A stretch of 64,000 nt of DNA from Rotaria sordida (GCA_905250125.1 CAJNOL010000056.1:69381-133380), one strand, 5' to 3'. Counted from the first letter of the stretch, positions 26,201 to 36,809 are shown. Numbers and translations are program-made. Notes: a model not told the origin generated them from the sequence alone.

Positions 26201-27804
26201 TTCATATATATATAGGCTAATATATGGTGTAATGGCTTTATGGCCCATTTAGCGGTAAAATTCTTTTTTCATATATAAAACTCAATCCAATCTAAATATA
26301 AATATGATATTCGTAATCAACGTGCAAAATTGCATATAACTGAAATGCTGCTGAGAGTATTTGAAGAAAAAAAATTTTGAATCCTGGGGGTACCGCGGGG
26401 GACGGCAAAAACATCACTTTGACATTTTTCAAAACTAAGTGGTAGGAAATACTTCTAGTAGTACCCTGAGACCTTTCACATAGATAAAAGTCAAAAATAT
26501 CGCGAGCAAAAAAACGGCCTTGTTGCAACATGTCCTTTTAAGAGAAAATATTACAGTGTATTGGAAACGAGAAGACTTTCTGAAACTAGAACTGCAGCAT
26601 TTTTTCATTCTCTCCATTTGTTCGAATCAGCTGTTATCGATGTCACATCACTATAGATGAAATTGCACCGATGAAACAGCATCTTATTATAACTCTACAA
26701 ATGCTTCGTCATCTTTTCTTACTATTAGGGTTACGGATTCCAAGATTTGTTAGACAAACGAATTATCAAGCTAATGCTGGAACGTATTTCTTGGAAGTAG
26801 CTGATTTCAATAATGATAGGAGCCTTGACATTGTTGCCTCAAATAATGTCTCAGGAACCATCAGTATTTTCTATAATAAGGGTAATGGCAGATTTTATTC
26901 TCAAAAGATCTATTCAACTGGCGGCAAAGGCTCAGACGTAGATACTCTAACAGTTGCTGATCTCAATTGCGATGGTTACGTCGACATTATTGCACCAAAT
27001 TATGGTTTAGATTACATTGGTATTTTCAAGAATAAACGTGGTGGTACATTTGCTCCTCAAGTGACTTTGTTCACTGGTGCTGGCTCAGGACCGATATCTG
27101 TGGACACCGCTTATCTCAATAAAGATCGCTATCCCGATATAGTTGTAGCAAATAATAAGGTAGATAACATCGGTGTTCTACTAAGCAAAGGTCCCGGCAT
27201 ATTTGATTCTATGGTAACCTATTCAACTGGTCCTGGCTCAGCACCGAGATCTTTAGTGCTAGCTGATCTCAATTGTGATCATAAAGATGACGTTATTGTT
27301 GCAAACCGCGGTGGATCCAATATCGGTGTTTTGTTCAATCAAGGTGGTGGCAAATTCGGTTCTCTGACAACGTATTCTACTGGTGCTGGATCGTCACCGA
27401 GGGCTGTGGCAGTAGTCGACTTGAATGGCGACGACAAACTCGATGTTGTTTCTATCAATACCGGTACAAACAACATATATATTTTTTTCAATTCAGGTGA
27501 TGGTACACTCAGGCTTACCAAGATTCTTTCAACTGGTTTGGCACCGAGAGGTGTGGCAATCGCAAATATCAATAATGATAGAAAACCTGACATTGTCTAC
27601 GCAAATAGCGGTGATGACAACTTTGGTCTTTATGAAAACAAAGGCTTTAGTAAATTTGTTCCTCAAGGACCCTATCCGATTGGTTATCACTCTGAACCAT
27701 ACGGTATAGCAGTAGGCGATTTTAATCACGATGGAAGAAACGACATTGCTACTGCAAACTTCGGTACAGCCAGTGTTAGTATATTCCTCAATGCTGGCTA
27801 TTAA
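23216..27804 (+). CDS. Secreted FG-GAP/VCBS seven-repeat beta-propeller protein, two coding exons
   Basis: Coding exon 1 (23216-23348) follows a TTTCAG acceptor and encodes an N-terminal hydrophobic segment (GGLLLAAIVLLICISL, residues about 19-34), a signal peptide or signal anchor. Its phase-1 donor (GATG/GTAAAA) fits the acceptor ACTATTAG at 26728, where the second exon (26729-27804) opens into LRIPRFVRQTNYQANAG and seven DxNxD repeats: DFNNDRSLD, DLNCDGYVD, YLNKDRYPD, DLNCDHKDD, DLNGDDKLD, NINNDRKPD and DFNHDGRND (about residues 70-385). The total is 402 residues. Each repeat is a Ca2+-binding loop of a propeller blade, as in FG-GAP/integrin-alpha-like proteins; repeats 3 and 6 lack the first Asp. 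The family is greatly expanded in bdelloids; an extracellular binding role is likely but unproven. Joining the exons over a 3.4-kb intron is inferred from phase. AATAAA lies at 27993. Confidence 0.75.
23369..24375. mobile_element. Non-autonomous hAT-like element inside the FG-GAP gene intron
   Basis: 1007 bp with terminal inverted repeats TAGTGTCCTGCAGGAAC and, on the reverse strand, TAGTGTCCTGCGGGAAC. The flanking octamers CGTCCAAT (23361-23368) and GGTCCAAT (24376-24383) agree at 7 of 8 positions, as expected for an 8-bp hAT target duplication. Subterminal CGTTCCC motifs recur near both ends. An open frame at 23441-23782 shows no transposase resemblance. Confidence 0.8.
24384..26728 (+). 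other. Intron 2 distal part of the FG-GAP gene, no further exon recognised
   Basis: AT-rich. A Cys-containing open frame at 24887-25117 lacks splice context and similarity. A small foldback lies at 25786-26002. Additional short exons cannot be excluded. Confidence 0.35.
25786..26002. repeat. Small foldback repeat
   Basis: Arms of about 45 bp: ATTCGATGCAGTTTTGTCC with TCTGAATATGA on the left, and the reverse complement of ATTCATATTCAGAGTC and AAAACTGCATCGAAT on the right, about 120 bp apart. No coding frame. Confidence 0.55.
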
Positions 27805-27992
27805 TCCATGAACTCAATTTTTTTTGGCAGCAGTATCTGGCAAGATGAAACTATAACAGTGACATTAGTATAGCATTTTTTTCTATATTGAGACAATTCA
27901 GTGGCATAAAATAATCTATATTTCGATATATTCTTTTCCTTCTCGACTAACCTAGTAAGTAAAATATTCCTTATCATGTAGAAGTATTTACT

Positions 27993-27998
27993 AATAAA
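27993..27998 (+). terminator. Possible polyadenylation signal of the FG-GAP gene
   Basis: AATAAA about 190 bp after the stop codon. The motif is common in AT-rich sequence, so this is weak. Confidence 0.3.
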
Positions 27999-28676
27999 TT
28001 CATGGTCAAAAATTGAATTGTCACAAGCGTGCTGAGAAAAATATCAATGGAGTGTGGGGTATGGGGTGTGGGCATGGGTATGACAAGTTGTCATGATACG
28101 CGTTTCGATGTTGCTTAAGGATTTCATTAGATGACAATAATTCAATATGATTTTGAAGAAAAATCGCAAGAATTAAATTTATTCTATTACATATAAACTT
28201 AGAAAAAGTCTCTAAGTAATGATAAATTCATTTCACAGTGTGTAACAAGCTACTATAACACGTGTTTCCATGTTGTTGTTTGTGGAGTCGTCGCATGGTA
28301 GTGCTCATTTATCTGCAGTTGAATGTTGTTAAATGTTTATCGGAATGTTCGGTGGTATAGACTTTCATGCTTCTCAATTCTGAAATCCACTGTGTGTTGT
28401 GTGATCGTTGTGTGTCGTTAGTCATGTCGCGTCTTTGGTTGGTACGATGAAAACTTGAACGTTTTGATAATTCGGAAATGTTTTTTTTTTCTAGAATAAA
28501 GATTCCGTCGGAGATAGTGTGTACGTAGAAAAGTAAAGTATGCAAGAAGTTTTCAGGAGGAACAAGTTTTTGTTAGGGTGTGATGTTAAGAACTCAAGTT
28601 GTGTTTGTTTATTAGGATAAAATATGAAAAGTCCAGGTTCGTTTCATTTAATTACAATTGAAGAAAGCGCATAATG
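27999..28676. other. Intergenic, no gene seen, with one TGTGGG-like arm
   Basis: At 28051-28081 a single G-rich arm (GTGTGGGGTATGGGGTGTGG) has no C-rich partner; it is followed by a TGACAAGTTGTCA hairpin. No coding signal in the rest. Confidence 0.4.
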
Positions 28677-28776
28677 NNNNNNNNNNNNNNNNNNNNNNNN
28701 NNNNNNNNNNNNNNNNNNNNNNNNNNNNNNNNNNNNNNNNNNNNNNNNNNNNNNNNNNNNNNNNNNNNNNNNNNNN
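28677..28776. other. Assembly gap (100 N)
   Basis: A fixed-size run of 100 N, probably a scaffold gap of unknown true length, about 100 bp before a large palindrome that may have hindered assembly. Confidence 0.95.
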
Positions 28777-28877
28777 AAAAAAGTATAAAATTTCTTAAGT
28801 TTGACATTAAAAAGTTTTTATAATCCTCACTATTTAGTATCAATAAACCCTATTTTTGACGAGCTTTCATTTGACAT

Positions 28878-30451
28878 AAAGGACGAGGGGTGGATAAGGT
28901 CATTTTTTTGCCCCCAACGAACTTAATTTCTTTTTATCGATTTGAAGTAAGACATGGCTCCTGATGATATTCTACAGGTCTTTTTTTGTATAGCTCACCA
29001 AAAGGTTTTTGGGACCTGTGGTCCCCCACAAGGATCTCTGGAAAACTTTTTATTTTTGATTCTGATGAAATACATATTTATTGGTAGAATTAAGTATGCT
29101 GGTTATGAATATCAATGTATTAAGTGCTCAGAGCTTTTCGTTAAATAAAAACCCAGCTGTTTTTAAGTCGCTCGTATGGCTCTATACCCCAGTTTTTGGC
29201 TCTGCATCTTCTTCATTTTTTATTGTAACCAGATGAAAAAACATCCATTATAGCTAAAACAACATGATCTTATCGAATATGAACTATAAAAAATCCTTCA
29301 GAGCATCATCGACTACAAAACTTAGAAATACTGGTCAAAAATCTGCTTTTCTCTCATTTCCTTAGAGATTGAGGTTTCCAAATGTTTTGATAGCAAATTG
29401 GGACCAATGTGAAATCGAGCCTGAATACTTAATTTTGGATGCTCTATCCAATGGTGAATTTAAAAGTTCCAAAAAATTGTGCGTCGAGGTTTTTGAAGAT
29501 TTTCTGGAAAACCTTTCCAAGATCCCAATCGATTCAATAAAATCTAACTCCACCATCGTGTTCAGCACGTCAAATAACCTACTTCAAACATTTTAAACCT
29601 TCTCGAAACATTGAATAGATAATCTTTTAACGTCTTCATTCTTTTCAATTTAGTTATATTATGTATAGGGCTAGTTATAGATTTGTATGTCCTGATTCGA
29701 CGTATTAGAAATATTTGGATTGCCGAATAACTGTGTACAAAGGTTATTTGATGTGCTGAACACGAAGGTGAAGTTAGTTTTTATTGAATCGGTTGGGATC
29801 TTGGAAAGGTTTTCCAGAAAACCCTCAAAAACCTCGACGCACAATGTTTTTGGAACTTTTAAATTCCCCATTGGATAGAACATTCAAAATAAGGTACTCA
29901 GGCCAGATTTCACATTGGTTCTAATCTGCTATCCAAGCTTTCGGAAGCTCAGATATTCGTAGATCCTAGAGACAAGCAGGGTTTTGAATGATAATTCTAA
30001 GTTTTATAGCTGAAAATGGTCTGAAGGAACTTTTCTTGTTCATATTAGAAAAGACCACATTGTTTTACTAATTATGAACATTTTTTTAAGAGGTTAGAGT
30101 AACGATTAAAGGAGGTATAATGCCAAAACATTTTCTGTATATAGTCAAATGAGTATCTGTAAAAGGGCTGAGTTTTTATTTAATGAAAAGCTCTCAGCAC
30201 TTAATATGTTGATATTCGTAATCAGCACACTTGATTATACCAATAGATACGTAATTCATCAGAATCAAAAATAAAAAGTTTTCCAGAGATCCCTGTGGGG
30301 GGGGGGGACCACAGGTCCCAAAAACCTTTTGGTGAGCTATACAAAAAAAGACCTGTAGAATATCATTAGGACCCATGTCTTACTTCAAATCGATAAAAAG
30401 AAGTTAATTTCGTTGGGGGCAAAAAAATGGCCTTATCCGCCCTCGTCCTTT
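28878..30451. mobile_element. 1.57-kb foldback element
   Basis: Two arms meet near 29661. The outer about 300 bp (28878-29160 against 30172-30451) match closely: AAGGACGAGGG ends, TTTTTTTGCCCCCAACGAA, CAGGTCTTTTTTTGTATAGC, TTTTTGGGACCTGTGGTCCC, CAGAGCTTTTC. The inner parts are more diverged but still pair, for example GGAAAACCTTTCCAAGATCC (29506) with its reverse complement ending at 29815. The same short frames appear in both arms as mirror images, so they are not evidence of genes. A G11 run at 30297-30307 sits in the right arm. Confidence 0.75.
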
Positions 30452-30509
30452 CATTATGTCTTCTATTTGAAATTATAGCGGTACCCACCTGGAATAATAT
30501 TATTTACAA

Positions 30510-30622
30510 GGGTGTGGGTGTGGGTGTGAGAGGACAGAAGACCCAGCCACACTCACATCCGCACCTCACACCCACACCCACCCACACCCGCACCCATCCA
30601 CACCCACACCCACACCCCACCC
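30510..30622. repeat. TGTGGG-type hairpin (copy 5, longest)
   Basis: Left arm GGGTGTGGGTGTGGGTGTGAG, purine-rich spacer AGGACAGAAGACCCAGCC, then about 75 bases of CACACCC/CACCCACACCC units. It ends a few bases before an in-frame hAT transposase tail. Confidence 0.85.
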
Positions 30623-30628
30623 TATTCG

Positions 30629-30886
30629 TTTACAATCCAACAAGAAATCGGATACTATATATCATCGATCGATAAGGACACAGAATTCGAACATTTTTGG
30701 AAAACAAACCAACAAAATCTACCACAATTAGCCAATTTAGTTCGAATTTATTGTATGATGCCCATTACTTCAGTAGCCAGTGAGAGTGCATTTTCAGTAG
30801 CTGGTTATGTTCAAAGAAAAAACCGTTCAACTCTATCATCATCTACTTTACGTTTTTCGATGCTACTACGTGATTATGATATATGA
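30629..30886 (+). pseudogene. hAT transposase C-terminal dimerisation fragment
   Basis: An open frame ending in TGA encodes IQQEIGYYISSIDKD, then FWKTN, LPQLANLVRIYCMMP, ITSVASESAFSVAG and RSTLSSSTLRFSMLLRD. This is the classic hAT C-terminal dimerisation domain (PATSxxSERxFS-like, with Ser-Glu-Ser here). Everything upstream of the domain is absent: the frame runs into the TGTGGG hairpin at 30510-30622. The catalytic core is missing, so it is a relic. Confidence 0.75.
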
Positions 30887-31225
30887 TATGTAAATTCGAA
30901 TTGAACTATAGACAAGTAAAACATGTTTTCAATCATGTAGTTTTGTACGTTTGTTTTGTATCATGTTTTGTCGAAATAAATCAGTTCAAATGAAACAAGG
31001 TGAATAATAAGAAAGCAACTTATGTTACACTCTATAATCAGATCATCCTCAGTAAAAGATTTTAAAAAAAGAAGAAATGCTGTATTCCTATTATTTACAT
31101 ATAATACTAAAATATCCATAGACATATGCTTGGTGTAGCATACATTTAATATGAAATGTTGCTTTTATTCCAAGAGACAAAACAGAAAACTCTAATTGAG
31201 TTTTAATTTATTTAAGTGGAAATTT
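30887..31225. other. Intergenic, no gene seen
   Basis: AT-rich sequence downstream of the hAT tail; no terminal inverted repeat of that element was identified. Confidence 0.35.
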
Positions 31226-31897
31226 AGAAAGTTTTAATTTATTTTAATTATTAATTTTTGGTATAACAAAAATTTACATTTCTTTTTCAACTTAATTCAG
31301 AAAATTTAAGCTTAATTTAAGTGTAAATTTTGTTATAGCAAAAATTTACATTTATTTGAAATTTTTCAAAGTTTATTTTCGGATTTAGTAAATTGACGTA
31401 AATGTGAAAAGGTCACCCCTAATGCCTAAAGGCTAAGTTATAATTTTCAAACACTGGAACAAAGAATTACTGAACAAAATTATTTTTGAAATATAAGCTG
31501 CTGAGACCATGCCTCTTGAACCGTAACAAGAAACAATATAATAAATAAAATTTTTCAATTTAATTTATATTTATTTTAAATGTAAATTCCGAAAATTTAA
31601 ATTTACTTTAAATGTAAATTTCGAAAATTTAAATTTATTTTAAAAATAAATTTTTGGTATAACAAAAATTTACATTTATTTTAAATGTAAATTTCGAAAA
31701 TTTTAATTTATTTTAATTATAAATTTTTGGTATAACAAAAATTTACATTTCATTTTAATCTTAGTTCAGAAAATTAAAGCTTATTTTAAGTATAAATTTT
31801 GTTATAGCAAAAATCTACATTTATTTGAAATTTAAATTTTCAAAAATTTATTTTCGAATTTAATAAATTGGCGTAAATGTAAATAGGCCACCCCTAC
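31226..31897. repeat. AT-rich duplicated block
   Basis: 31226-31420 and 31703-31897 are direct repeats of about 195 bp; both contain GGTATAACAAAAATTTACAT, TTTTGTTATAGCAAAAA, TTTATTTTCG and end in CCACCCCT or TCACCCCT. Between them come palindromic AAATTTACATTTATTTTAAA units. No coding frame. Confidence 0.6.
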
Positions 31898-31993
31898 CCG
31901 TTCCCCGGTAACTGGTAACTTTTTCCCTTGAAACCGTTACCGTTACCGTTCCCAGGGAACGGTCTGGGAACGGTAACTTCCCACCCCTACACC
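31898..31993. repeat. GGTAACGG/CCGTTACC repeat with CCACCCCTA end
   Basis: Alternating GGTAACT, CCGTTACCGTTACCGTTCCC, GGGAACGG and GGTAACTTCCC, ending in CCACCCCTAC. It resembles the terminal region of a hAT-type MITE; the other end was not found. It overlaps the start of the following open frame. Confidence 0.4.
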
Positions 31994-33220
31994 CAACATA
32001 CAAAGAAAAAGAAATTTAATCAAAGTCAACCTATTCGAAAAGCACAACATTTCAAAAAGAAACATCGTAGATTACATATGCAAACGAAAAAAGTACTCAA
32101 CAATAATCCGTTTCAATTGTCACATACTTTATCAAGTGCACAATTTAAAATTTTATCTGTATCACAACAGTCGTCAGTGAAAAAGAAATCAAATCCTTTG
32201 GATATTACGACAAATACCGATCCAACACTATTGTTAACTGATTATTTGACAATATCTAACATCAAATTTAAAGAAATATTATTAACATTCGCATCAGAAG
32301 ATATTAATAAAGATACATTAACTGAATTATTGAATAAGAAAGACATATTCTTATTTATTCATCAACTTACGCAACTCGTCAATATATTAAATTATTCCAA
32401 ATTACAAAATGAACAATGGTCTTACTATTATCATCTCGATATGACCGAAGGTATTAGAAATGGATGTGTATCGAAAAAAATGACTATTGAAAATACAATA
32501 TAAATGATATGAATGAATATGTGAAACCTATACCTGCCTTTTTCGATATGACAAAAATAATGAATATTACCAATAGTCTTATTCATAAGGATCAAAATCT
32601 ATTACGTATTGAACTTGAAAGACAAAGAACACTACTTCAATTCGATGCTAAAGAACATCAATTAATGCAACGGTTTTATCAACTGAAGCCAAAGCAAACC
32701 GAGGTTAGTAAATGTATCATTCACAAATACTTAATCTATTCCTTGATATTCCTAGATCTCCTCAGCCAAAAAAATATGAAAAGCCATACACGACGAGCAA
32801 GCCATCACGTACGAAATCGCGATGTTTAAACAATATTTGGCAAACCAAACTCTACAAACATCGAGTACCATATCGAATCTACAATTACCGAACATAAACC
32901 ATACACTTATGCAATTAGAATTTCAACCAGAACATATTCCAATCCAAGATCTAGCTAGTCAAACGCTAGCCAGAGCCGAAGAAATGGCACAAACATATGC
33001 ATAAAAAGCTTTCGAAGAAAAAACCAAACTGCTTCATAGAAGATACAACTACAAAGACACGTCAATCTTCGACAAAACAATGCAGTTCATAGTGAACCGT
33101 GAAGAAAACATCATAAAACGCAGCGAATATGATATTGTACAAAAATTACTTATCCTGTTAAACCATTCACAAACTCCAGCTGCCGACCAACAACTCTTCC
33201 AAAAGGCTACAGGCTCATAA
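31994..33220 (+). pseudogene. Decayed multi-exon gene of unknown function
   Basis: A Lys-rich N-terminal part and a helical region (to the TAA at 32501-32503), a second helical stretch in another frame from 32509 (with RQRTLLQFDAKEHQLMQRF), a 52-bp intron (32704-32755, GTTAGT to CCTAG), and a third part (DEQAITYEIAMFKQYLANQ to QKATGS). In-frame stops at 32777-32779 and 33002-33004 plus one frame change make it non-functional unless further introns exist. Predicted character: helical, Gln/Lys-rich. I recognise no family. It lies directly 5' to the Rep-like remnant, in the same orientation, so the two may have arrived together. Confidence 0.4.
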
Positions 33221-33496
33221 AGAACTATTCGATTTTCAGTTCCTCATATTACAAACTAAAACATACGAACTTTTTTCTAACAAACAGCCCGTCATATAAT
33301 AATATAACTTTATTACTATTGTAGTAGTAGTTTTTTGTTTTCTATTTTATATTTTTTCCTTCTCATATATCTTTGTGTTATCATTATTTCACATTTATTC
33401 ATGTACTTGTATGTGATATTTTACATTCATCTATTGTTTTTCTCTATTGTAGATAGTGTACCTTATTCATAATTACTCATCAATACGTATCCAAGA

Positions 33497-34492
33497 ATGG
33501 CAAACAATAATAACTTGCATCCTATTCAACAAGCACCATCAGATTTCATTACTATACAGGCATTGCAATTAGCACGAACAAATGTTAATGCAGCAATGGA
33601 TTTTATGCAACATGCAATGCCAACAGAATTCTTAATTAATCATGAAAAGTTCATATCATTCAAATACATTATATCATTTCTTTGATTAGTCAGTTTTTCT
33701 GAGTTATTTATATACATTCAGACATATCTATTTACGAGAACAAGAAGATAGAATGAATCGAATGGATATAATAATTTCCAAAGAATATATATGGCCTGAA
33801 TCATTTTCTGATTGTACACCAGCATTATATACGTATAACTATCAGGAAACAAAAATCTTATAAATAACCCAATATTTTTTCATCCATATTCATCTCTATT
33901 TTTTTTATTGAAATATTAATCGGACCACCGGGTATTGGAAAAAGATCGTTTGCTAAATCGTTACCTGGTTATTATAATTATTTCAATGGAAAATGGCGAT
34001 TAGATCTTTGAAAAAATTTTGCACGTTATTCTATTTTCGATAATATTGGTTGGGATCAATTCGAAGAAAAAGGATATCCAAATAAAAAACATATATTAAC
34101 ACAGAATGGGCTCTTGAACGTATGTAACACATGTCTCTTTCATTCTTTCTATTTTTGATTTTAACTTGACGTGAACATAATATGTGTCAAAAATGATTTA
34201 AACAACTGGTGAAACTGAAATAGTATTAGAGATTAACTGTACACAACCAACAATCATTCTTCTGAATCCAGGTCAACCAGAAGGAGTATTGGGACGACAA
34301 TCAATCATATATGAAGATCAATGTGAAGCTATATTTTGGCAACAACGAGTCGTAATTTATCAAATGGGTAACTACTGATTAAGAGTCATTTCCCCAAAAT
34401 AATTCGATCTTTGTATTTTCTCTTTCTTAAATATAGGTCCCAACGAATATTTTGACAAAAAACAAGAACATCAAAATAACATAGACAATTAA
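33497..34492 (+). pseudogene. Decayed Rep/SF3-helicase-like gene (CRESS-DNA virus or plasmid type), with introns
   Basis: Segments: 33497-33648 (ALQLARTNVNAAMDFMQ and MPTEFL, resembling the linker region that follows the nuclease domain in Rep proteins); a 73-bp intron with AG acceptor at 33721; a segment from 33722; a helicase segment near 33912-34119; one near 34200-34367; and a last one 34437-34492. The helicase segment shows a Walker A-like GPPGIGKR, where Arg replaces the usual Thr/Ser after Lys, then a YSIFDNIGW stretch at the Walker B position and a later PTIILLNPG like SF3 motif C. An in-frame TGA stands at 34009-34011, and one exon junction near 33860-33910 has no canonical signals. 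The HUH nuclease part is not visible. I read it as an endogenised, intron-bearing and inactive Rep relative. The alternative is another SF3 helicase. Confidence 0.55.
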
Positions 34493-35685
34493 ATATCAAT
34501 CTCTCTGTGTGATTTGTGTTGCCCTATAGTTTTTATATTAATTCAATCTTGAAACAGCTAATCATCATTCTAATCAAACTGCCTTAAAGTTGTTATTATC
34601 ATTGATTTATTCATGAATATCTACTACTACATATAATTCCTTTTGAAACTATATTGTGTTCTTCTATTAGGCATTTCTCTTACGAATATACATCACCAAA
34701 CATTGCGATGGTCTACCCACTTCTATTTTCCTTTTTATATGAACATTACCGTTTTCCTCAATCATTTGTGTTTATTTCAGATGCATCCATATTTGTCCAA
34801 CTCAACATTTACCACCCATTCACGAGAAAATCAAAACGATAATCTCGATCGACTCTTCAACCGAACATTTAACGAAAGCAATAATCTGAAACAATACAAC
34901 TATTTTAATCATAAAACCAAGACACAAATCCCATTATTTCTAATCCTAAATTTCAGCTCTCAACAACAACTGGAGCAATAGAAACCAAACTACATTCAGT
35001 CTACGTTATTTCACACACCCCTAACGACAACACACGCTAATCCCACGAGGCATCCATACTTAAATAAAATCATACAATTTTCCACATGTGTTCACTGACA
35101 TTTCCTTAAATCTTACACACCTGCACTTGTGCCACGTCATAAGAATTTATTTTCAGCAAAATTCGAAATACCTACGGTATTGTGGTAGCTATACACACCC
35201 ACACCTACACCCAAAACCACGAGAATCATAGTAAACAAAATGTTCCTATTTTTCATTAATTTAATACAAACATATTTTCACCATAACTCCTCTCCAATAA
35301 GACATATCTGGCCGTATGTTGAGACCAGCTGTAGATGTAAAATGTGTGTATAATAGATTTATTTATCAATCAGACTAGCAGCTAGAATAATAATAATAAT
35401 AATAATAATAGTAAATTAGGAAAAATGATGAAACAAAGAAAGAAAACATAAATAAGACATAGAGTGCCAACAAAGAAGTTAAAAGAAAAAAAATCTTCTG
35501 TTTGAAATATAGAAATAATAAGACAGATTGTTTCTCTGCGATCGATCATCTTGAGAAAGCAACTCTCATCTGTGAGAGATTTTGCACTGTACATATCTTG
35601 TGTTAGTATAATGAAGTTGAAGAAAAAATGTGAGTTTCACTTTTTAGCTCCAAAGAGAGCACGCTGATAAGCTCTTTTTTTATAA
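34493..35685. other. Intergenic with one TGTGGG-like half arm and a trinucleotide run
   Basis: A possible exon after a TTTCAG at about 34780 (Asn/Thr-rich frame to 34981) has no recognised family. At 35195-35213 a lone C-rich arm (CACACCCACACCTACACCC) occurs without partner. At 35385-35411 lies an (AAT)n run. Confidence 0.4.
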
Positions 35686-36809
35686 TTAAGGTTTTCGAGC
35701 AAGAAAAAAGAATAGAGATGTAAATATATCAAGTTTACGAGAACGTAAGAAACTTTTAACTGATTTTTGCCACACATTGCTTAATGCTGTACTGCCTTTG
35801 GGAGCTATTCGAATTTTCTCTGTAAGCCAAAGTAAACAATGTCCTAATCGTCGAGCAAGAGGACCTGTGCGATGAAGATTGAACGAGAAAAATGAATCAC
35901 CACCATCTAATGGTTGATAACTAGGAATATCAGCTTCGGGTATTATTCGATTTTCTTCAACAGTAAAACCAACTGATTCAAGATCCGAAACTAATTCACG
36001 GGTTAATTTTAGTTCAGGTAAGGCAAGAGTTGCTTCCATCGTACGTATTATTTCAACATGTTCAGGATTTTGATTATCATATTTATCAGTTAAACAGGCA
36101 TCATAACCAACAAATGAGCCACCTGGTTTAAGTACACGAAAAACTTCAGCAAAACATTTAGACTAAATCATTATAGGAAAAAGTATTTCTTTTTTTTAAG
36201 GAAAAAATATAATAATATACTTTGTCTGGTGCATGACATACAGATTCTATAGCATAAACATGATCAAAACTATTGTCTTCAAATGGTAAATTCATGAAAT
36301 CACCCTGAATAAATTCACAATTGGGCGGTACACCTGGAATGAGATTTTAATTCATATTCGAGATTTGTTTCAAAAAATAAATACAATGAATTCTCACCGA
36401 TTTCTGTAGCTCTTTGAACTTGATATGGACTAATTGTTATACCGGTGATATGTGCTCCAGTTAAGTATGCAATGCGTCTTAAGGGCCCTCCAACTCCACA
36501 ACCGATGTCAAGTACTTTATCTCCTAGTTTAAGTTGCATTCTTAATGCTAAATAAGATTCATGTCGTTGCATTGATTCTGCGAATGTTTCACCACGAAAT
36601 CGATTAGCACAATGAAAACTATTACCCCAAGTTGATTCATAAACATCTGTTGTTAAACTATAATATTTCGTTACTAGCGTCGAATATTGAGCTTTTCGTG
36701 TATCGATATCTTGATGTACTTCATTATATGATGAAATATCTCTTCGAATAGCATCCCTTGGACGTCGTATAAGTTTTTTTTCTGTCATTATTTTTTTTCT
36801 ATAATGCAA
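35686..36809 (-). CDS. Sterol C-24 methyltransferase-like SAM-dependent methyltransferase
   Basis: Three exons, 36809-36398, 36333-36221 and 36162-35686, with short introns, giving 333 residues (326 if the second Met, at 36788, is the start). SMT hallmarks in order: YESTWGNSFHCANRF (58-72; the family has Tyr-Glu-x-Gly-Trp-Gly, here Thr replaces that Gly), FAESMQRHESYLALRM, the SAM-binding motif VLDIGCGVGGP (99-109), GITISPYQVQRA, then GDFMNLPFEDNSFDHVYAIE and RVLKPGG, and a C-terminal part like the sterol-methyltransferase C domain. The expected reaction is transfer of a methyl group from SAM to C-24 of a sterol side chain, in the endoplasmic reticulum. Such enzymes are standard in plants, fungi and protists and rare in animals. 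It is intact, with normal introns, so not contamination. The substrate is unproven. Confidence 0.85.

Noticed and set aside
26671-26728. Start of the propeller protein at the Met at 26671
   Set aside because: The ACTATTAG acceptor and the phase match with the signal-peptide exon fit better; the translated stretch before it is not needed for the fold. It cannot be fully excluded.
28954-30376. Two similar 60-64 codon open frames (28954-29148 plus, 30194-30376 minus)
   Set aside because: They are mirror images in the arms of one palindrome; similarity follows from the DNA repeat and the arms differ by length changes.
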